Below are positions 8,294 through 17,323 of a stretch of DNA of 46,596 bases, piece after piece. The stretch comes from an uncultured Lachnoanaerobaculum sp. (GTDB taxonomy: Bacteria; Bacillota; Clostridia; Lachnospirales; Lachnospiraceae). Numbering within the stretch: position 1 is the first letter of the stretch; every line of letters starts with the position of its first letter. The stretch lies in contig NZ_CALLVU010000089.1 in assembly GCF_938015485.1 (NCBI RefSeq), positions 1-46,596 of the forward strand, written 5' to 3'. The position numbers and the translations under genes were made by a program. Below the pieces are notes generated by a model. That model ran no database searches and had not been told where the DNA came from. It saw only the letters and a program-made list of their open reading frames with translations.

Positions 8294-8522
8294 ATTTAAC
8301 AATATTTAATACTAATGATAAAATCAAAAACAATGCCGCAGCCACCTTGGTAAGCTTCTCAAGCAAACCTTCTACTGAACGTCCTCTGTTCTTACCCCAA
8401 TATGTATCTGCGATACCGCCTATTGAGCCAAGTCCCTGCTCGTTACCCTCCTGAAACAGTACCACTGCAGTCAGGAAAACACACACTAAAATAAATATTA
8501 TTGAAATTAACTTATTTAACAT
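8292..8522 (-). CDS. secG: Preprotein translocase subunit SecG
   Basis: SecG is the small third subunit of the SecYEG protein-export channel. The 76-residue protein has the expected two membrane segments (about 4-23 and 54-74) with the conserved cytoplasmic loop VLFQEGNEQGLGSIGG between them. The start ATG follows GGAGTG. It has its own promoter in the gap upstream and a terminator at its stop. The order secG-rnr-smpB is widespread in Firmicutes and supports the call. Confidence 0.95.
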   Translation of the reverse strand: MLNKLISIIFILVCVFLTAVVLFQEGNEQGLGSIGGIADTYWGKNRGRSVEGLLEKLTKVAAALFLILSLVLNIVK

Positions 8523-8554
8523 ATCTACACTCCATTTTATACAAAACTGCTTTT

Positions 8555-8583
8555 ATAATATCACTAAACCATAACTATTGCAA
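8555..8583 (-). promoter_or_regulatory. Promoter of secG
   Basis: On the minus strand TTGCAA (8583-8578) and TATTAT (8560-8555) are separated by 17 bp. The -35 starts eight bases past the stop of the upstream gene. Confidence 0.65.
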
Positions 8584-8590
8584 GCAAAGA

Positions 8591-10075
8591 TTACTCTATC
8601 TTCACACTGCTTCCACTTTTGCTCTTAGCATCTGTCTGTAAAGACTCGTTAGCGTCCACAACTTTTACATTTGCACTGTTACTTATCCAAGTATTCGGCA
8701 ATATCTCATAGGAATATTTTACAGTATATTCGCCCTTTTTCTTTGTATCTACATTGCTTTCAACCTTTATTTTACTTCTGTCTATGTCGGTAAATTCACT
8801 TCCGTTTTGAAGTTTTGCCGATATCAGATTATCAAATTCATTCCACTCTTTGCCAAGCGCCACCTCGCTGTCACTGCAATCCAGCACTTTTTGAAATTCC
8901 ACATATACCTTTGAAAGGATATGCCCGTATTTATCCTTTTTTCCAAGGTTCAGTTCAAGTCCGTCTTCATAAATATGCTTTTTTTCGCCCACTATAAAAT
9001 CATATTTATTCTCCAATGTAAAATCTTTTATAAGCAGTGAATATCCTCTGTCCTTTACCAAATCCTGCAATCCCTTTGTATCCACACTTACAAAGGTATA
9101 GTCATTTACAAATGCATCTTTGCTTTCATCTAAGCTGAACATTGAAAAGGAAGCCGTATTTGCATCGCCGAATTTATCGATTATATCACTTGGTAATATA
9201 TCATAGCTTTCCTCGTCTCTTTTTGCTATACCTACTATTTTACCGTTTGCAAAATCTTCCGTTTTCTCACTTCCGTGGCAGGTGGCAATGCTTAAGTCAA
9301 GGTTCTTTTTGATAGGGTATCTGTAGTTTATCTTAAAATCAAAATTATTGTCGGTATTTATCTCATCAATAGTTTTTAAATCATCTACAAACTCATCTTT
9401 TTTCTCAGGTAATGATTTATTTTCAATGATTTCCATAGGTAAAGTACCCTCAAACTTCTGCCCTGCAGATATCTTACCCTCTATTTTGATTGTCTTTACT
9501 TTATTGAAGTCAAGGCTCTCTCCTGATTTTCTTTGTGCCTCCGTAAGGTTTCCGTCACTTGTCTCATACTTGATATCCACACCTGTTAAATCTCCTTTAA
9601 AGATATCAAGATTTGAGTTTATAATCCTGATTGTGGACACACTGCCGTCCGTATCCGACGGCATTACTATGTCCACACTTATATCTCTGTCTACATCTGA
9701 ACCGTTTTCTATATTTGCACAAAAACAAAGGTTGCTGTATATATCCATATCCAGGATATCCGCAAAGTTCTTTATAGTACTTCTTTTATTGTCCTCGTCA
9801 CTTACCGATATAAGTGACATTGCATTGGAGCCGTACTCTACCTCTCCGCTCAGATTGTTAAGTACTCTCAGCTTAAACGATGTCTTTACGCCGTTATCAT
9901 TGCTCTCATAATCCGGATTGACAGGATTTTTAAATATAGCACTTCTTCCTTCTCCATAAGCCCCGGCATCATCTCCGATCAGTAAAGAAGTAAGTAAGAT
10001 AACAGCACATACAAAAAGGCAAAAATACCTGATAAAAGCTTTACTCTTTTTTTTCCTTCTCCTACTTCTACCCAT
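8591..10075 (-). CDS. Secreted protein of unknown function with C-terminal Ig-like region
   Basis: A 494-residue protein I do not recognise as a named family. The N-terminus is strongly basic (GRSRRRKKKSK), followed by one hydrophobic segment (FIRYFCLFVCAVILLTSLLI, about 14-33), so it is exported and may stay anchored. The rest is beta-rich, Asp/Asn/Ser-rich and lacks catalytic motifs. Only two or three cysteines appear outside the anchor. The last 90 residues (KEWNEFDNLIS..KGEYTVKYSYE..SANVKVVD) look like a bacterial Ig-like (DUF5011-type) domain common in surface proteins. The Shine-Dalgarno site is modest (AAGTGAG). It sits between pheT and secG, an unusual place for a surface protein, and is probably cotranscribed with pheST. 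Confidence 0.65.
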   Translation of the reverse strand: MGRSRRRKKKSKAFIRYFCLFVCAVILLTSLLIGDDAGAYGEGRSAIFKNPVNPDYESNDNGVKTSFKLRVLNNLSGEVEYGSNAMSLISVSDEDNKRSTIKNFADILDMDIYSNLCFCANIENGSDVDRDISVDIVMPSDTDGSVSTIRIINSNLDIFKGDLTGVDIKYETSDGNLTEAQRKSGESLDFNKVKTIKIEGKISAGQKFEGTLPMEIIENKSLPEKKDEFVDDLKTIDEINTDNNFDFKINYRYPIKKNLDLSIATCHGSEKTEDFANGKIVGIAKRDEESYDILPSDIIDKFGDANTASFSMFSLDESKDAFVNDYTFVSVDTKGLQDLVKDRGYSLLIKDFTLENKYDFIVGEKKHIYEDGLELNLGKKDKYGHILSKVYVEFQKVLDCSDSEVALGKEWNEFDNLISAKLQNGSEFTDIDRSKIKVESNVDTKKKGEYTVKYSYEILPNTWISNSANVKVVDANESLQTDAKSKSGSSVKIE

Positions 10076-10125
10076 TTTTTCTCACTTTTCAAAAAACAAT
10101 ACCGCTAAAGACTCATGTAAAAGAC

Positions 10126-12546
10126 TTAAGATCTGATTTTTATATTCTTAGCCTCAAGCTTATTTAAAATTTTATCCATAACTTCATTCACTTCTGTATC
10201 CAGAAGGGTTCTCTCCTTGTTTCTGAATGTCAGTGAATAAGCCACAGACTTAAATCCCGCTTCTATCTGGTCACCCTCGTATATATCGAATAATTTGAAT
10301 GACTCAAGGTTGTTTCCTCCGTTTTGCTCGATAACATCCTCTATCTCGCCTACTAAGATATTTTTCGGCACTACAAGTGAAATATCTCTTGAAGTTGCAG
10401 GGTATTTTGCTATTCCCGTATACTTTATATCAAAGTTTACAAAAGGAATAATATTCGGAAAATCAAGAACTGCAATATATGTTCTCTCACCAAGTTTGTA
10501 GTTCTCACATACAAGCGGATGTACCTCACCCAAGTACCCTAGGCGTACACCGTCAAGTATTATATCGGCCTTTCTTCCCGGATGTAGAAACTCTTCCTTG
10601 CAACTTGGATCATAGTGAAGTTTACCGAAAATTCCTATTGTATATAAGAATTCCTCTACTACACCCTTCATATCAAAGAAGTTTTCCTTACCATAGAAAC
10701 CAAGTACGAACTGCATTCTCTCATCAGGTAATTCCTTTAGCGGAAGTTCCTTAGGAATATAGATGTTTGCAAGTTCGAAAAGATGAACATCCTTATTTCT
10801 TCTGTTGTAGTTGGTTGATAAAGAATTCAAAATGCCGTTTACAGCCTGAGTTCTCATCATCCTGAAGTCCTCACCGAGAGGATTTGAAATCTCTATAGCG
10901 TTTCTGTAGTGACTGTCCTTTGAAAGATTCAGCTTATCAAAGACCTTGGCACTTTCAAATGAATAGTTCATTGCTTCCGAGAATCCTAAAAATTTTGCAA
11001 CTTCTCTTGCAATCTCTTCTATCTCAAGCTTTAAATTGATTCCGCCTATAGTTGCACTTGATTTCGGCAATGTGGTAGGTATCTTGTCGTATCCGAAGAA
11101 TCTTGCCACTTCCTCTGCAAGGTCCGCCATAAAGTGAATATCCTGTCTGAAGGTCGGAGCCACTATCTCATCAGTCTCTTTATCATATTTTAACTCAATT
11201 CTGTCGAAGATTTCAAGCATATCTTCTTTTGATATATTTGTTCCCAGTAACTTGTTAATCCTGTCAGGCTCAAATTTTACCCTTGATTCCACAACCTTTA
11301 CAGGATATACATCAACACATCCTCCTACAACCTCGCCTGCACCGAGCTCTTCCACCAAAGAACAGGCTCTCATCATTGCATCATATGCATTGTTAGGGTC
11401 AAGTCCTTTTTCAAACTTACCTGACGAGTCTGTACGAAGTCCGAGTCTTTTTGATGAAAGTCTGATATTTGTACCGTCAAATGTAGCACACTCAAATACC
11501 ATTGTAGATACATCATCTGTAATCTTTGAGTTTTCACCGCCCATGATACCTGCAATTGCTACAGCCTTTTTGGCATCATTTATCATAAGAATGTCTTTAT
11601 CAAGCTTTCTTACAACTCCGTCAAGTGTCTCAAACTCTTCCCCGTCTTTTGCTCTGTCAACTACTATCTTATGTCCTTCAAGTAAGTCGTAGTCAAAGGC
11701 GTGCATAGGTTGTCCGTACTCCGCCATTACATAGTTTGTTATATCCACTATATTATTTATAGGTCTTATACCTACGGCACGAAGTCTCTCCTGCATCCAT
11801 GCTGGTGAAGGTGCAAGCTTGATGTTTTTTACAACTCTTGCAACATATCTCTTGCAAAGCTCATTATCTTTTACTTCAACGCTCAGATAGTCGGCTACAT
11901 TTTCACTGTTTCCGGTTTCATTTACCTTCGGTAATACAAATTTTTTCTTAAATGTAGCTGCCGCCTCTCTTGCAATTCCTATTACACCGTAGCAATCCAC
12001 TCTGTTTGATGTTATCTCATACTCAAATACGGCATCTCTGAGTCCTAAAAGCTCTATAGCATCGCTTCCTACCTTTGCATCCTTTGGTAGAATATAGATT
12101 CCGCTCTCAGGTGCGTCAGGGAAGTAGTTTTTGTCCTGTCCCAGCTCGTCAATAGAGCACATCATTCCAAATGACTCCACTCCGCGAAGCTTACCTTTTT
12201 TTATCTTTATTCCGTTCTCAGGCAAAGGACCGCCGTCATGTCCTCCTGCCACCTTACCTCCGTCAAGTACTACAGGTACCTTATCACCTACAGAAACATT
12301 AGGCGCTCCTGTAACTATCTGTATTTTCTCATTGCCTACATCCACCTGACATATAATAAGTTTATCCGCATCAGGATGTTTCTCTATTGAAAGTATCCCA
12401 CCTACTACTATTTTCTCAAGATTTTTATCTAATTCTTTATAACCCTCTACCTTGGTTCCGGTTAGAGTCATTGCATCTGTATATTCACTTGGTGTCACAT
12501 CCAAGTCAGGCACATATGCCTTTACCCATGATAATGCTGTATCCAT
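10126..12546 (-). CDS. pheT: Phenylalanine-tRNA ligase, beta subunit
   Basis: Together with PheS this forms the (alpha-beta)2 enzyme that charges tRNA-Phe. The 806-residue protein has the usual long bacterial form: an N-terminal tRNA-binding OB domain (about 40-155, EKHPDADKLIICQVDVG), the B3/B4 editing domain (FEYEITSNRVDCYGVIGIAREAAA onward), the B5 domain, the catalytic-like core (DIHFMADLAEEVARFFGYDKI) and the C-terminal ferredoxin-fold anticodon-binding domain (KYPATSRDISLVV). It follows pheS by 32 bp, with AGAGGT before the ATG. All domains appear intact. Confidence 0.97.
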   Translation of the reverse strand: MDTALSWVKAYVPDLDVTPSEYTDAMTLTGTKVEGYKELDKNLEKIVVGGILSIEKHPDADKLIICQVDVGNEKIQIVTGAPNVSVGDKVPVVLDGGKVAGGHDGGPLPENGIKIKKGKLRGVESFGMMCSIDELGQDKNYFPDAPESGIYILPKDAKVGSDAIELLGLRDAVFEYEITSNRVDCYGVIGIAREAAATFKKKFVLPKVNETGNSENVADYLSVEVKDNELCKRYVARVVKNIKLAPSPAWMQERLRAVGIRPINNIVDITNYVMAEYGQPMHAFDYDLLEGHKIVVDRAKDGEEFETLDGVVRKLDKDILMINDAKKAVAIAGIMGGENSKITDDVSTMVFECATFDGTNIRLSSKRLGLRTDSSGKFEKGLDPNNAYDAMMRACSLVEELGAGEVVGGCVDVYPVKVVESRVKFEPDRINKLLGTNISKEDMLEIFDRIELKYDKETDEIVAPTFRQDIHFMADLAEEVARFFGYDKIPTTLPKSSATIGGINLKLEIEEIAREVAKFLGFSEAMNYSFESAKVFDKLNLSKDSHYRNAIEISNPLGEDFRMMRTQAVNGILNSLSTNYNRRNKDVHLFELANIYIPKELPLKELPDERMQFVLGFYGKENFFDMKGVVEEFLYTIGIFGKLHYDPSCKEEFLHPGRKADIILDGVRLGYLGEVHPLVCENYKLGERTYIAVLDFPNIIPFVNFDIKYTGIAKYPATSRDISLVVPKNILVGEIEDVIEQNGGNNLESFKLFDIYEGDQIEAGFKSVAYSLTFRNKERTLLDTEVNEVMDKILNKLEAKNIKIRS

Positions 12547-12578
12547 TCTTTACCTCTGCTCTATGTATATTTTGTTGA

Positions 12579-13598
12579 CTAAAACTGCTTTAAAAATCTG
12601 ATATCGTTCTCATATAACAGTCTCATATCGTCTATCTCATACTTTAAGAGTGCAATTCTCTCAAGTCCGATACCGAATGCAAAGCCGTTATACTCATTCT
12701 TATCAACTCCACACATATCAAATACATGAGGATGTACCATTCCACAGCCAAGTATCTCTATCCAGCCGCTGCCCTTACAGAATCTGCATCCGCTTCCGTG
12801 GCATTTAAAACAGGTCACATCCATCTCCGCACTCGGCTCTGTGAAAGGGAAATGGTGAGGTCTGAATTTAACCTTTGTATCTTCTCCGAAAAGTTTCTTT
12901 GCAAATACTTCAAGTGTTCCCTTAAGGTCTGCAAATGTGATGTCCTTATCTACGATAAGTCCCTCTATCTGGTTAAATGTAGGTGAGTGTGTAGCATCCA
13001 CCTCGTCAGAACGGTATACTCTTCCCGGACTTAACATCTTTATAGGAAGCTTACCTGTCTCCATAATTCTTGCCTGTACAGGTGATGTCTGTGTACGAAG
13101 TACGATATCCTTTGATATATAGAAGGTATCCTGTTCATCCTTTGCAGGGTGATTTGCAGGTATATTAAGCTTGGTAAAGTTGTACTCGTCAAACTCTATC
13201 TCAGGTCCTTCGACAACTTCATATCCCATATTTGTAAATGTTTTTTCAACTTCATGTAATGCAATTACATTCGGATGGCTGTGTCCGAACTCTCTTTTGT
13301 TGGCAGGTAGTGTAACATCTATGGTTTCAGCCTGCAGTCTTGCCTTAAGTGCAAGCTTTGAAAGCTCGTTTCCTACATTTTCAAGTGTATTTTCAATAGC
13401 CTCTCTCGCCTCATTCACTACTTTACCGAACTCGGCCCTGTCCTCAGGAGCTATATTCTTCATATTTTTAAGAAGTGCTGTAAGCTCTCCCTTTTTACCG
13501 AGATATGCTACTTTAAGTTCATTTAATCTTTCTTTATTCTCTGCACCGTTTATTTTCTCTAAAGCTTCTTTTTGAAGTTTCTCTATTATGTCTATCAT
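12579..13598 (-). CDS. pheS: Phenylalanine-tRNA ligase, alpha subunit
   Basis: The catalytic alpha subunit of phenylalanyl-tRNA synthetase, a class II enzyme. Its 339 residues are the normal length. An N-terminal coiled coil (about 1-85) is followed by motif 2 (GRVYRSDEVDATHSPTFNQ), then FTEPSAEMDVTC and motif 3 (GFAFGIGLERIALLKY). A Cys-rich segment CFKCHGSGCRFCKGSGW within the core looks like the two CxxC pairs seen in many Firmicute PheS proteins and may hold zinc. The start ATG follows AAGGAG. No T-box leader precedes it; the 76-bp gap after purA instead holds a stable hairpin. Probably cotranscribed with purCBA. Confidence 0.97.
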   Translation of the reverse strand: MIDIIEKLQKEALEKINGAENKERLNELKVAYLGKKGELTALLKNMKNIAPEDRAEFGKVVNEAREAIENTLENVGNELSKLALKARLQAETIDVTLPANKREFGHSHPNVIALHEVEKTFTNMGYEVVEGPEIEFDEYNFTKLNIPANHPAKDEQDTFYISKDIVLRTQTSPVQARIMETGKLPIKMLSPGRVYRSDEVDATHSPTFNQIEGLIVDKDITFADLKGTLEVFAKKLFGEDTKVKFRPHHFPFTEPSAEMDVTCFKCHGSGCRFCKGSGWIEILGCGMVHPHVFDMCGVDKNEYNGFAFGIGLERIALLKYEIDDMRLLYENDIRFLKQF

Positions 13599-13626
13599 TA
13601 TTTCTCCTTACTTAATGCATAGTCAA

Positions 13627-13656
13627 GCCCCATATCAGTCTACACTAATATGGGGC
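13627..13656 (-). promoter_or_regulatory. Intercistronic RNA hairpin ahead of pheS
   Basis: In the minus-strand transcript GCCCCATAT pairs with ATATGGGGC, and the stem continues through a U-G pair and AGT/ACT to give 13 bp around the loop GUAG. No T run follows, so it is not a standard terminator. It could be a processing or mRNA-stability site between the pur and phe genes. Confidence 0.5.
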
Positions 13657-13674
13657 AAATCACCATTCAGGCTT

Positions 13675-14952
13675 TTATCTATAGATAATATCATCTCTGC
13701 CCGGTCCGTTGCTTACCAATTTTACAGGCACTTCAAGTTCTTTTTCTATAAACTCGATATATTTCCTACAATTCTCAGGCAACTTATCATATTCCTTTAT
13801 GCCTCTGATATCACATTTCCATCCCGGAAGATATTCATACACAGGCTTTGCAAGCTTTAACTTGTTTGTTGTAGGGAAATCCCTTGTAATCTCACCGTTT
13901 ATATCATAGCCTACACATACTGGAATCTCATCAAGATATCCGAGTACATCAAGTACTGTAAGTGCAACCTCTGTAGTACCCTGTATTCTTACACCGTATC
14001 TTGAGGCAACCGCATCAAACCATCCCATTCTTCTCGGTCTTCCTGTGGTGGCACCGAACTCACCGCCGTCGCCGCCTCTTCTTCTAAGCTCGTCGGCTAC
14101 AGCTTCATCCAAAATTTCACTTACAAACTCTCCCGCTCCTACTGCAGATGAATATGCTTTAACCACTGTTGTGATATCACTTATTTCATATGGCGCTATA
14201 CCTGCACCGATTGCACCGTAGGCCGCCAATGTGGATGATGATGTAACCATAGGGTAGATTCCGTGGTCAGGGTCTTTTAGCGAACCGAGCTGACCCTCCA
14301 AAAGAATATTCTTTCCCTCTTTGATTGCCTTATATAAATATGCACTTACGTCACATACAAAAGGCTCTATCATATCTCTGTACTCGTGAAGTGTATTCAT
14401 AAGTTCACTTTTGTCAAGCTCAGGCATATGATAAAGATGCTTGAACATTACATTCTTAAGTGTACAGATTTTTTCCACTTTTTCTTCAAGTATCTCATCG
14501 TCAAACAGCTCGCTTACCTGAATACCGATTTTTGCAAACTTATCTGAATAAAAAGGAGCTATTCCCGACTTGGTAGAGCCATATGCCTTTCCGGCAAGCC
14601 TTGCTTCCTCATAGGTATCTTGCAAAATATGATACGGCATCAAAAGCTGTGCTCTGTCAGATACCAAAATCTTAGGCCTCGGAACACCTTTTTCTACTAT
14701 TTCATTTATTTCTTTAATCAAATACGGAATATTAAGTGCAACTCCATTGCCTATAACGCTTGTTGTATGATCATAGAATACTCCTGAAGGCAATAAATGC
14801 AATGCAAACTTACCATAATTGTTTATGATTGTATGGCCTGCGTTGCTTCCGCCTTGGAAACGGATAATAATATCTGCCTTTGCAGCCAGCATATCTGTAA
14901 TTTTGCCTTTACCCTCGTCTCCCCAGTTAGCACCTACTATAGCTCTTACCAT
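13675..14952 (-). CDS. purA: Adenylosuccinate synthetase
   Basis: This enzyme joins IMP and aspartate using GTP, the first step from IMP to AMP. The 425-residue protein has the expected length, the N-terminal loop GANWGDEGKGKITD, the segment FQGGSNAGHT, the catalytic and IMP-binding region (ATTGRPRRMGWFDAV) and the C-terminal part SNGPGRDDII. The start ATG lies 11 bases after AAGGAG, slightly long. It follows purB by 15 bp, so purB and purA, which act one after the other in AMP synthesis, are made together. Confidence 0.98.
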   Translation of the reverse strand: MVRAIVGANWGDEGKGKITDMLAAKADIIIRFQGGSNAGHTIINNYGKFALHLLPSGVFYDHTTSVIGNGVALNIPYLIKEINEIVEKGVPRPKILVSDRAQLLMPYHILQDTYEEARLAGKAYGSTKSGIAPFYSDKFAKIGIQVSELFDDEILEEKVEKICTLKNVMFKHLYHMPELDKSELMNTLHEYRDMIEPFVCDVSAYLYKAIKEGKNILLEGQLGSLKDPDHGIYPMVTSSSTLAAYGAIGAGIAPYEISDITTVVKAYSSAVGAGEFVSEILDEAVADELRRRGGDGGEFGATTGRPRRMGWFDAVASRYGVRIQGTTEVALTVLDVLGYLDEIPVCVGYDINGEITRDFPTTNKLKLAKPVYEYLPGWKCDIRGIKEYDKLPENCRKYIEFIEKELEVPVKLVSNGPGRDDIIYR

Positions 14953-14967
14953 TTAATTCAATTCTCC

Positions 14968-16398
14968 TTACACATTTATATCAGCCTTTAAACCCAGAAT
15001 ATCTTTGTATTCATCGAGTATCGGCCTGATATTTCTTTTTATAAAATCTTCAACCTGAACACTGCTTCTGCCGATATATTTTTCAGGCTTCATAGATTCT
15101 TCCAACTCTTCCTTTGAAAGATTGAACATAGGATCATTTGCAATCAAATCAAGAAGATTGTTGTCTTCTCCAAGTTCTTTTACATTTTTTCCGGCAATCA
15201 TTGAAAGTTCTCTTATTCTTTCATGCAGCTCCTGTCTGTCGCCGCCAGCTTTTACGGCATCCATCATTATATTCTCTGTAGCCATAAAAGGCAATTCAGC
15301 CATCAAATGTTTTTCTATAACTTTCGGATATACCACCAGTCCGTCCACCACATTCAAATATAAGTCAAGTATACCGTCTATGCATAAAAATCCCTCAGGC
15401 ACGGACAGTCTCTTGTTTGCGGAATCATCCAATGTCCTCTCAAACCACTGTGTGGAAGCCACCATCATCGGATTCATAACATCGCTCATAATATAGTTTG
15501 AGAGCGATGCAATCCTTTCACTTCTCATAGGATTTCTCTTATATGCCATTGCCGATGAACCTATCTGTGATTTTTCAAAAGGCTCTTCGATTTCTTTAAG
15601 GTGTTGTAAAAGTCTGATGTCATTTGAAAACTTATGTGCGGAAGCCGCAATTCCCGCAAGGACATTCAATACCTTTATGTCCACTTTTCTGGAATAAGTC
15701 TGTCCTGAAACCGGATAGCATTCTTTAAATCCCATCTTGTCTGCAATCATAGGATCTATTTTATCTATCTTTTCATTATCTCCGTCAAAAAGCTCCACAA
15801 AAGAGGCTTGAGTACCTGTAGTACCCTTACATCCCAAAAGCTTCAAATTATCAATGGTATAATTTATATCCTCATAGTCAAGCAAAAGCTCATTTATCCA
15901 AAGTGTGGCTCTCTTTCCTACTGTAGTCGGCTGTGCAGGCTGAAAATGAGTGAATGCCAAAGTAGGAAGGTCCTTATACTTTAGTGCAAACTTTGAAAGC
16001 TCGTCTATCACATTGACAAGTTTTTCTCTTACAAGTTCCAAAGCCTCTTTCATAATTATAATATCTGTATTATCACCTACATAGCAGCTTGTAGCCCCGA
16101 GATGTATAATTCCCTTTGCCTTCGGGCATTGTACTCCGTAAGCATATACATGGCTCATTACATCATGTCTTACTTGCTTTTCTCTCTCAATCGCCACATC
16201 AAAGTTTATATCATCTTTGAATTTTTTCAGCTCTTCTATCTGTTCGTCGGTTATATTAAGACCGAGTTCTTTTTCGGTCTCCGCCAGCGCAATCCACAGT
16301 CTTCTCCAGGTTTTAAACTTCTTATCCTGTGAAAAAATGTACTGCATCTTTGCACTTGCATATCTTTCACAAAGCGGGCTTATATATCTGTCTCTCAA
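14968..16398 (-). CDS. purB: Adenylosuccinate lyase
   Basis: This enzyme of the fumarase/aspartase superfamily cleaves SAICAR and adenylosuccinate, releasing fumarate, so it acts in both IMP and AMP synthesis. The 476-residue length fits the longer subtype found in Clostridia. The signature loop GSSAMAYKRNPMRSE lies near 284-298, with the conserved TSCYVGDNTD and THFQPAQPTT upstream. The start codon is TTG at 16398, five bases after GGAGG. The next Met (residue 18) would remove the conserved N-terminus ISPLCERYAS. It follows purC by nine bases. Confidence 0.97.
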   Translation of the reverse strand: MRDRYISPLCERYASAKMQYIFSQDKKFKTWRRLWIALAETEKELGLNITDEQIEELKKFKDDINFDVAIEREKQVRHDVMSHVYAYGVQCPKAKGIIHLGATSCYVGDNTDIIIMKEALELVREKLVNVIDELSKFALKYKDLPTLAFTHFQPAQPTTVGKRATLWINELLLDYEDINYTIDNLKLLGCKGTTGTQASFVELFDGDNEKIDKIDPMIADKMGFKECYPVSGQTYSRKVDIKVLNVLAGIAASAHKFSNDIRLLQHLKEIEEPFEKSQIGSSAMAYKRNPMRSERIASLSNYIMSDVMNPMMVASTQWFERTLDDSANKRLSVPEGFLCIDGILDLYLNVVDGLVVYPKVIEKHLMAELPFMATENIMMDAVKAGGDRQELHERIRELSMIAGKNVKELGEDNNLLDLIANDPMFNLSKEELEESMKPEKYIGRSSVQVEDFIKRNIRPILDEYKDILGLKADINV

Positions 16399-16407
16399 AC
16401 CTGCCTC

Positions 16408-17115
16408 CTAATTTATTCCAAGTCTTCTGAATACTTCGGCATAAGCATCTTCCACTCCGCCAAGGTCTCTTCTGAATCTGTCCTTATCAAGTTTTTCATG
16501 TGTCTGCTTGTCCCAAAGCCTGCAGGTATCAGGAGAAATCTCATCAGCAAGAATTATATCTCCCTTATATCTTCCGAATTCAATTTTAAAATCTATCAGG
16601 TCTATACCCAGATTGTCAAAGTAATTTATCAATGTCTCATTTACCTTGAAAGCATATGAAGCAATCTTATCTATCTCTTCCTGTGTGGCAAGATCAAGTG
16701 CAAGTGCGTAATATCCGTTGATAAAAGGATCTCCAAGTGCATCATCCTTATATGAAAACTCAAGAGTAGGCGTCTTTAATTTAATTCCCTCTTCCATTCC
16801 AAGCTTCTTTGCAAAGCTTCCTGCAGAATAGTTTCTTACTATAACCTCAAGCGGAACTATCTTTACGGCTTTTACAGCAGTCTCTCTGTCATTCAGCTCT
16901 TTTATATAGTGAGTAGGGACCCCCTTTGTTTCCAAAATCTTAAACAAATGATTTGTCATACGATTGTTAATCGCACCTTTACCGACTATAGTTCCTTTTT
17001 TCTCACCGTTAAATGCTGTGGCATCATCCTTATAAGAAACTATCAGCACATCCGGGTCGGCAGTTTTGAACACCTTTTTTGCTTTTCCTTCATATAACTG
17101 CTCCAACTTTTCCAT
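16408..17115 (-). CDS. purC: Phosphoribosylaminoimidazole-succinocarboxamide synthase
   Basis: SAICAR synthetase joins aspartate to CAIR using ATP in de novo purine synthesis; its product is the substrate of the neighbouring PurB. The 235-residue protein begins MEKLEQLYEGKAKKVFKTADPD, the typical PurC start, at an ATG six bases after GGAGG (17115). An in-frame upstream start at 17166 would add 17 poorly conserved residues. The signatures VPLEVIVRNYSAGS and LIDFKIEFGR are present. It is the first gene of a purC-purB-purA operon with a strong promoter, probably continuing into pheST. Confidence 0.98.
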   Translation of the reverse strand: MEKLEQLYEGKAKKVFKTADPDVLIVSYKDDATAFNGEKKGTIVGKGAINNRMTNHLFKILETKGVPTHYIKELNDRETAVKAVKIVPLEVIVRNYSAGSFAKKLGMEEGIKLKTPTLEFSYKDDALGDPFINGYYALALDLATQEEIDKIASYAFKVNETLINYFDNLGIDLIDFKIEFGRYKGDIILADEISPDTCRLWDKQTHEKLDKDRFRRDLGGVEDAYAEVFRRLGIN

Positions 17116-17192
17116 TGTATACCTCCATTTGCTTTCAAAATGCAACATTTCTCTGTCCGCTGTCAAATAAAGCGGGCAAACACCACGACTGT

Positions 17193-17221
17193 ATTATATA
17201 CTACTCTATTGAATGTGGCAA
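17193..17221 (-). promoter_or_regulatory. Promoter of the purCBA operon
   Basis: On the minus strand TTGCCA (17221-17216) and TATAAT (17198-17193) are separated by 17 bp, a near-consensus housekeeping promoter. It implies a leader of about 70 nt before purC. That leader shows no purine riboswitch core; only a weak CCGCT/AGCGG stem is visible. Confidence 0.75.
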
Positions 17222-17263
17222 TATATTAGGGAAAATACTTGCATCCTGTCACATATTTACACA

Positions 17264-17310
17264 TAAAAAAAGATACTTCCACTTACCCTAAGGTAAACGG
17301 AAATATCTTT
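17264..17310 (-). terminator. Terminator of the ECF S-component gene
   Basis: On the minus strand a 19-bp stem with a few G-U pairs (AAAGATATTTCCGTTTACC with GGTAAGTGGAAGTATCTTT) has a TTAG loop and ends in seven T. It lies 14 bp past the stop and separates this gene from the pur promoter. Confidence 0.88.
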
Positions 17311-17323
17311 AAAATGAAGTATG

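Noticed and set aside
7411..8454. Long plus-strand frames opposite rnr and secG with hydrophobic, Ser-rich translations
   Set aside because: These are antisense shadows of well-identified genes; they cross the secG/rnr terminator and have no ribosome sites.
13599..13674. T-box leader for pheST
   Set aside because: The gap is far too short and has no specifier loop, T-box sequence or terminator; only a simple hairpin is present.
17116..17192. Possible ZTP or purine riboswitch in the purC leader (GTCGTGG and GCCCGC look suggestive)
   Set aside because: The leader is only about 75 nt and lacks the conserved cores of either class; only a weak 5-bp stem can be drawn.
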